DNA of 64,000 nucleotides from Bacteroidota bacterium (GTDB taxonomy: Bacteria; Bacteroidota; Bacteroidia; 2-12-FULL-35-15): NCBI GenBank assembly GCA_025963715.1, contig JAOQAG010000051.1:1-64000 (forward strand), read 5' to 3'. The stretch's first letter is position 1, and the number at the start of each line of letters is the position of its first letter. The notes beneath the pieces are model-generated. The model ran no database searches and had not been told where the DNA came from. It was given only the letters and a program-made list of their open reading frames with translations. Positions 59,341 through 64,000 of the stretch are shown here, one piece after another. The translations under genes were made by a program, and so were the position numbers.

Positions 59341-59551
59341 GTGGTATGCAATTGAATTCAAAAATGTGGTTATAAAAATAATAAAAACTTGAAAATATCA
59401 AAATAGCTAAGTCCTGTTTAAAAGTATGATTTTTATTTGATTAGCTATTAAAAGGGATGAAAAAAGTGCGTTTTAAGTTGCATCGGTTTTTAAATTGTTA
59501 GTAATTGTGAATTCTGTTGAAAAAAAACATTCCGGATATAGGTTTCTTTCC

Positions 59552-59559
59552 TAATTTAG
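59552..59559 (+). promoter_or_regulatory. Possible -7 element of mdh
   Basis: TAATTTAG differs by one base from TAnnTTTG and lies 38 nt before the ATG, the same distance as the gyrB box. No clear -33 element. Confidence 0.35.
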
Positions 59560-59597
59560 CACACGAAAATTTAATAACCCATTAAAATCCATATACA

Positions 59598-60542
59598 ATG
59601 AAAGTAACAGTAGTAGGAGCTGGTAATGTAGGCGCAACATGTGCTGATGTTATTGCTCAAAAAGAATTGGTAAATGAAGTTGTTTTACTTGATATTAAAG
59701 AAAATTTTGCAGAAGGAAAAGCGCTTGATATCTGGCAGACAGCACCTGTAAACCTGTATGATACACGTATCACCGGTTCTACAAACGATTATTCCAAAAC
59801 AGCAAATTCCGATGTTGTTGTAATTACTTCCGGTTTACCACGTAAACCGGGCATGAGCCGTGATGACCTTATTTCAACCAATGCGGGCATTGTGAAAACA
59901 GTGACTGAAAATATTTTAAAACATTCTCCGAATACCATCATTATCATTGTTTCCAATCCGTTGGATGTAATGACGTATTGTGCATATTTAACTGCAAAAA
60001 TTGATCCCAGCCGCGTATTCGGTATGGCTGGCATCCTTGATACGGCCCGTTACCGTGCATTTTTAGCAGAAGAATTAAACTGCTCTCCAAAAGATATCCA
60101 GGCGGTATTGATGGGCGGACATGGTGATACAATGGTTCCATTGCCACGCTACACAACTGTTGCAGGGATCCCGGTAACGGAGCTGATCTCGAAAGAAAAA
60201 TTAGATGCGATCATTGACCGTACTAAAAAAGGCGGCGGAGAAATTGTAAATTTATTAGGTACTTCTGCATGGTATGCACCGGGTGCATCTGCAGCTCAAA
60301 TGGTGGAAGCGATCATTCGCGATCAAAAACGCATTTTCCCTGTTTGCGCATGGTTGCAAGGAGAATACGGTTTGAAAAACATTTACCTTGGTGTACCTGT
60401 TAAATTAGGTAAAAAAGGAATTGAGCAAATCATTGAATTGAAGCTGAACGACGAAGAGAAAAAATTGCTTGCTGATTCTGCAAAAGCAGTAAAAGAAGTA
60501 ATGGATGTACTCGACAACATGAACGCTTCCGTTGCAAAATAA
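59598..60542 (+). CDS. mdh: Malate dehydrogenase
   Basis: 314 aa, LDH-like NAD-dependent MDH (type 3). It interconverts malate and oxaloacetate in the TCA cycle in the cytoplasm. NAD-binding VGAGNVGA (6-13) with Asp32 selecting NAD. The substrate loop has Arg82 and Arg88 (PRKPGMSR), where Arg rather than Gln at the selectivity position indicates malate, not lactate. Asn120 in VSNPLDVMTY, Asp148/Arg151 in DTARYR and the proton relay His175 in GGHGDTMV are all present. ATG start; strong terminator directly after the gene. Confidence 0.95.
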   Translation: MKVTVVGAGNVGATCADVIAQKELVNEVVLLDIKENFAEGKALDIWQTAPVNLYDTRITGSTNDYSKTANSDVVVITSGLPRKPGMSRDDLISTNAGIVKTVTENILKHSPNTIIIIVSNPLDVMTYCAYLTAKIDPSRVFGMAGILDTARYRAFLAEELNCSPKDIQAVLMGGHGDTMVPLPRYTTVAGIPVTELISKEKLDAIIDRTKKGGGEIVNLLGTSAWYAPGASAAQMVEAIIRDQKRIFPVCAWLQGEYGLKNIYLGVPVKLGKKGIEQIIELKLNDEEKKLLADSAKAVKEVMDVLDNMNASVAK

Positions 60543-60561
60543 AAATAAAGCACACACTGAG

Positions 60562-60589
60562 AGTCCCGCAACATGCGGGACTTTTTTTT
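60562..60589 (+). terminator. mdh terminator
   Basis: Perfect 9-bp GC-rich stem AGTCCCGCA/TGCGGGACT with a 3-nt loop followed by T7, 20 nt after the mdh stop. Confidence 0.9.
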
Positions 60590-60607
60590 ACCCGTAAAAA
60601 TAAAAGT

Positions 60608-61039
60608 ATGACGACTTCCATTCCCTTTAAAATTTTATCGCTCGACGGTGAAGGATTTCATCTGATGCTGAAATTGTATATTAATAAAAAAGTGGCAAAT
60701 GTGATCATCGATACAGGCGCTTCCAAAACGGTGCTGGATCTGACGCTCACAAAAAAGTATGTGGCGGAGAAAAATTTTGATGTACATGATAAATTATCAA
60801 GTGGGTTGGGAACCAATACCATGGCAAGTCAAACCACGCTCATAAAAAAAATAAAGATCGGCGAGATCGAAATTGAAAATTATACAACTGTATTGCTGGA
60901 TCTTTCGCATGTGAATACATCCTATGAACAGATCGGATTAAAGCCGGTAGTAGGCGTTTTGGGAAGTGATATTCTTTTGAAATACAATGCGGTGATCGAT
61001 TATGAGAAGAAGATTTTGAAGCTGAAGTATAAAAAATAG
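60608..61039 (+). CDS. Retropepsin-like aspartyl protease domain protein (143 aa)
   Basis: Single clan AA-type domain. The catalytic loop is VIIDTGASKTVLD (Asp35-Thr-Gly-Ala-Ser), and the later hydrophobic-Gly motif is VVGVLGSDILL, which matches retropepsin topology. The family works as a dimer, each chain giving one Asp. No signal peptide or membrane segment, so it is cytoplasmic. The substrate is unknown. It begins 18 nt after the mdh terminator and seems a separate unit. Confidence 0.8.
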   Translation: MTTSIPFKILSLDGEGFHLMLKLYINKKVANVIIDTGASKTVLDLTLTKKYVAEKNFDVHDKLSSGLGTNTMASQTTLIKKIKIGEIEIENYTTVLLDLSHVNTSYEQIGLKPVVGVLGSDILLKYNAVIDYEKKILKLKYKK

Positions 61040-61529
61040 TTCAAAGTTTAAGGTTCAAAGTTTGCTGTGTGTGATGCTGTGTATTTTTTACCGCAAAGGC
61101 GCAAAGGGCAAAGAAAAACGCAGAGGAGTTGCTGTGTTGGTTAAATGATTTTTGCAATGTTAATGCTATTCACAAATGAATAGTGATTCGTGAACAGCAT
61201 TATTTTTTGTGCTTATTTTAGAATCAATTGATATTGATTCGTGTGACCAAACATAATTATTTCTTCAAATAACTTTTTTTCTTTGCGTCTTCCTTTGCGC
61301 CTTTGCGGTTAAATTCTGCTCCGCAGGAGCCACACTGCATCTTCTCTTTTTCTCTCCTTTTTTCTTAGTGCCTTAGTGGTAAAAAACAATCGCGCAAGCG
61401 ATTCACACAGCAAACTTTAAACGCAGCATCCGCGCAAAGCACACTAATGAACCATTGAACAAGTAAACTAATGAACACACAGTATCTGCACGCAGCAAAC
61501 TTTAAGCTTTTGAACTTTAAACTTTGAAC
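61040..61529. repeat. 490-bp spacer with inverted CGCAAAGG repeats
   Basis: No gene. A perfect 18-bp inverted repeat ACCGCAAAGGCGCAAAGG (61090-61107) / (61292-61309) encloses about 180 nt and extends imperfectly as GCAAAGAAAAACGC/TTTTTTTCTTTGCGTC. Also present are the palindrome GCTCCGCAGGAGC (61318-61330), CTTAGTGCCTTAGTGGT and several AACTTTAAACTTTGAAC copies. It has the same repeat stock as 87-638 and 6480-6845. Confidence 0.8.
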
Positions 61530-63002
61530 TTACTTTTTAGCTACTGAATACGGATCCACCGACACTTCAATTTTTTTATCCGCCGTGCCCGTAAAATTCT
61601 TTACCGTTTCCAGCGTATTGATATCAATAAAAGTCACGTAACCGTTTCTTCCGCCACAGGCATTGGCATGATGAGGTGCGGGACCGTCCGTAGAAAAATT
61701 CCGGTTTGCCACAATCACCAGATTCCGTTCATCATCCACAATAATTCCATGCGGCTGCCAGCCGGTATAGATCGCTTTTTTAAAAGTGTTGTTCACATAA
61801 TCGATCACAGCAACCGATCCGCGCTGGCCTGGGAACGTGAGTGTATCCTCCGTACAGCTTACAAATAAATTATTGGAATGCAGCGAAAAGCTCATTTCTG
61901 TCGGTGATGCACCCACAGGAATGATCGCAAGCAGGCGGTCGGTTCCTGTTTCAAAAACCCTCACATCCGAAGACGATTGGCAGGTTACAAAATATTTGCT
62001 GTGATCCGGCGCAAAAATAACTTCATGCGGATTAAGATAAAGTACCGGCGGCGTACCGGCATATAAATTTACATTTGATAATGCTGAAAAATCGGCGATG
62101 GGAACTTTATACAATTGATTGCTTCCAACCTGTTGTGTGATGTAAAGCGTATCATCGGCAGCATCCAGCGCCATGCCATGCGGATAATTAAACGGTTGTA
62201 ATGTATACGATGTTAATGCATCCAGGTTAACGATCGCTACTTTTCCGGAGCTGATGTCGCTCATATCGCTGCAATAAGCCGTATGCGAATCGCTCGAAAT
62301 AGTAAATGCATTCCAGTAACCCGGGCCGATCGTGGCTTTGCCCGTGAGCTGATCTGTTGTAGTACTGTATTGTTCCAGGTACAAACCGTCCAGCGATAAT
62401 ACATACCAGTATTTTTTATCCGGCGAAACTCTTACCATGTGCGGCGCTTCCGTTCCTGCTGTTTGTCCAACATTTACCATGCGCATCTGCAGGCCTGTTT
62501 CCGCATCAAATACGGTTACCACATCACAACCCTGGTTGGTTACATAATATTTGGAACGGTTGGGATTGTCCGAAAATTTCACAAAGTTTTCTTTGCTCGG
62601 TGCGCCTGCATCTATCCAGTTTTTTAACAGCAGTACTTCATCACGCGTTAGCGGCGTTCTGCCATACGGCATGGTTGGCCCGATGATAGTTCCCAGGTCC
62701 GAAAAGGTATTGGTGAAATAACACATCGTGCTAAAATCGCTTCTGTAGGGAATTACGGCAGCACCGCTGTGCCCGCCTTTAAATAAGGATTCCCAGCTTT
62801 CCATCGATAAACCGCCCGCCGCTTCTTTGCTTGCATCTGTATGGCAACCGGCAGTGGCGCATTTTGTATAAACTAATTTTCCCACTTCATCCGGGTAACC
62901 GTTAAAAGTAGGTGTTGCTTTTTCGTAAGTACAGGTACTTAAAAAACAGCATCCCGCAAGGAGGAAGAAAAAAATAAATACACGCGGTTTGAGCAGTTTC
63001 AT
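61530..63002 (-). CDS. Lipoprotein with CX4CH haem motif and YncE-like beta-propeller
   Basis: 490 aa. Lipoprotein leader with possible lipobox Cys at 18 (LLAGC) or 24 (LSTC). The N-terminal cytochrome-like module has YTKCATAGCHTD (Cys48, Cys53, His54: CX4CH), GGLSMESWESLFKGG, a likely distal Met in GPTMPYGRTPL, and LLLKNWIDAGAPS. It resembles planctomycete-type cytochrome (PSCyt1) domains. Residues about 140-480 form a YVTN/YncE-type beta-propeller (KYYVTNQGCDVVTVFDAETG, KYFVTCQSSSDVRVFETG, GWQPHGIIVDDERNLVIVANRN). Its role could be electron transfer or ligand binding at the cell surface. The order in the transcript is after the 115-aa cytochrome, with 17 nt between them. Confidence 0.78.
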   Translation of the reverse strand: MKLLKPRVFIFFFLLAGCCFLSTCTYEKATPTFNGYPDEVGKLVYTKCATAGCHTDASKEAAGGLSMESWESLFKGGHSGAAVIPYRSDFSTMCYFTNTFSDLGTIIGPTMPYGRTPLTRDEVLLLKNWIDAGAPSKENFVKFSDNPNRSKYYVTNQGCDVVTVFDAETGLQMRMVNVGQTAGTEAPHMVRVSPDKKYWYVLSLDGLYLEQYSTTTDQLTGKATIGPGYWNAFTISSDSHTAYCSDMSDISSGKVAIVNLDALTSYTLQPFNYPHGMALDAADDTLYITQQVGSNQLYKVPIADFSALSNVNLYAGTPPVLYLNPHEVIFAPDHSKYFVTCQSSSDVRVFETGTDRLLAIIPVGASPTEMSFSLHSNNLFVSCTEDTLTFPGQRGSVAVIDYVNNTFKKAIYTGWQPHGIIVDDERNLVIVANRNFSTDGPAPHHANACGGRNGYVTFIDINTLETVKNFTGTADKKIEVSVDPYSVAKK

Positions 63003-63019
63003 CGTGTTGATTTTAATGA

Positions 63020-63367
63020 TTAATTATTTGCACTGCCGTTGTTCATCCAGCATTTTATTTGCTTGCGCTGATCAAGTGATAATCCACCTGATGGCGGCAT
63101 GGAATTGTTGGTGATCGTTTCGCGCTGCAAGCCCCCGTTATCCGATGCCGCTTTTAATCCGGCATAGGTTGTAAAATCACCGTTGGCCGAACCGGCAACG
63201 TGGCAGCCCGATACAGCGCAGGTGCTTGTTACAAGTGGTTTTATATTTATACTGTAAGTAGCCGGAATAGAAGAGCAATCCAGGTTTTTAAAATCATCCT
63301 TTTTACAGGTTTGAAAAGTGATCAACGTAAAAAAGAGAAGAGCGGCAATTAAAAAAAACTTTTTCAT
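63020..63367 (-). CDS. Small lipoprotein c-type cytochrome with CX4CH motif
   Basis: 115 aa. Lipoprotein leader MKKFFLIAALLFFTLITFQTC (lipobox Cys21). The haem site is TCAVSGCHVAG (Cys50, Cys55, His56), with four instead of two residues between the cysteines. NNSMPPSGG (Met90) gives a likely sixth ligand, and KQIKCWMNNG is the usual closing helix. Likely an outer-membrane-anchored or periplasmic electron carrier. It lies between two beta-propeller genes on the same strand, 17 nt before the 490-aa gene. Confidence 0.75.
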   Translation of the reverse strand: MKKFFLIAALLFFTLITFQTCKKDDFKNLDCSSIPATYSINIKPLVTSTCAVSGCHVAGSANGDFTTYAGLKAASDNGGLQRETITNNSMPPSGGLSLDQRKQIKCWMNNGSANN

Positions 63368-63437
63368 TCGAAGAGAAAATTGATACTCAAAGTTAATAAA
63401 TATAAAAGAGCATTCCTACTAATCGGCGGAGCTGCAT

Positions 63438-64000
63438 TTATTTTTTCGCAACCGAATACGGATCTACCGAAACCTCAATTTTTTTATCCGCCGTACCTGT
63501 AAAATTCTTTATCATTTCCAGTGTATTCAAATCAATGAATGTGATATAGCCGTTTCTTCCGCCGCAGGCATTGGCATGATGAGGCGCGGGGCCATCCGTT
63601 GTATAATTTTCGTTCGCCACCACCACTACTTTTTGTGCATCGTCCACCGCAATTCCATGCGGCTGCCAACCGGTGTAAATAGTTTTTACAAGCAAATTGG
63701 TAGTGTAATCAATTACCGCAACCGATCCTCTTTGTTCGGGATAATGAGCCAGGTCTTCCGTACAGGTAACAAACAAATAAGGCGTTGTTGTGGAGAGGCT
63801 CATCTCGGAGGGAGATGCGCCAACATGGATAATATTGAGCAGATTGTCTGTGCTTGTTTCAAAAACCCGTACTTCAGAATTCCCCTGGCACGTTACAAAA
63901 TATTTACTGTTGTCAGGTGTAAAAAGTATTTCATGTGAACTTAAAAATAAGGGACTAACCGGCTCATTTCCTGTTGTAAATAAGGGAAAGCTGATTAAAT
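63438..64000 (-). CDS. YncE-like beta-propeller protein, C-terminal part (cut by window end)
   Basis: The frame is open from the TAA at 63438 to the window edge. The ATG at 63803 is internal, since the upstream residues (SPLFLSSHEILFTPDNSKYF, VTCQGNSEVRVFETSTDNLL) align with the 490-aa paralogue. At least 187 residues of beta-propeller are present; the last 18 (TADKKIEVSVDPYSVAKK) are identical to those of the 490-aa protein. By analogy the missing N-terminus probably carries the same cytochrome-like module. It lies upstream of the small cytochrome, in the same direction, 70 nt away. Confidence 0.8.
   Translation of the reverse strand, partial: LISFPLFTTGNEPVSPLFLSSHEILFTPDNSKYFVTCQGNSEVRVFETSTDNLLNIIHVGASPSEMSLSTTTPYLFVTCTEDLAHYPEQRGSVAVIDYTTNLLVKTIYTGWQPHGIAVDDAQKVVVVANENYTTDGPAPHHANACGGRNGYITFIDLNTLEMIKNFTGTADKKIEVSVDPYSVAKK

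Overview
The window looks like a chromosomal segment of a Bacteroidota bacterium (Chitinophagia/Sphingobacteriia-like; the lineage cannot be fixed from sequence alone). The evidence is type IX secretion system (T9SS) sorting domains of both types, SprB/PKD giant surface proteins, signal peptides ending in AQ, GTG/ATG starts without clear Shine-Dalgarno sequences, and TAnnTTTG-type promoter boxes.

Left part (1-15 kb) is mostly housekeeping. It holds the 3' end of a DinB-family gene, a T9SS-secreted S15-type hydrolase, murB, two glycosyltransferases in one operon, an FtsE-type ABC ATPase, a long TPR lipoprotein-free secreted protein overlapping an outer-membrane beta-barrel gene, and gyrB. Between these genes lie dense REP-like palindromes and inverted repeats.

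The middle (15.3-59.3 kb) is a 44-kb unidirectional (minus-strand) surface-protein locus. In transcription order it encodes a 998-aa and a 3025-aa T9SS type B protein; then, after a 1.5-kb repeat-filled gap, a 142-aa secreted protein and a 4868-aa giant SprB-repeat protein; a 124-aa secreted protein and a 1813-aa PKD-like protein; and four collagen-like Gly-X-Thr proteins, two of them followed within 10 nt by a small secreted protein. The four giant proteins are mosaics of one shared module set, with a different module amplified in each. The largest carries 47 SprB-type modules, including an exact 1170-bp five-unit higher-order duplication. Secretion would use a T9SS encoded elsewhere; no PorP/SprF partner gene is present here.

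Right part (59.4-64 kb): malate dehydrogenase, a small retropepsin-like protein, and a cluster of two paralogous beta-propeller proteins (one cut by the window end) around a small lipoprotein c-type cytochrome with an unusual CX4CH haem motif.

No tRNA, rRNA, CRISPR array or intact insertion sequence was recognised.
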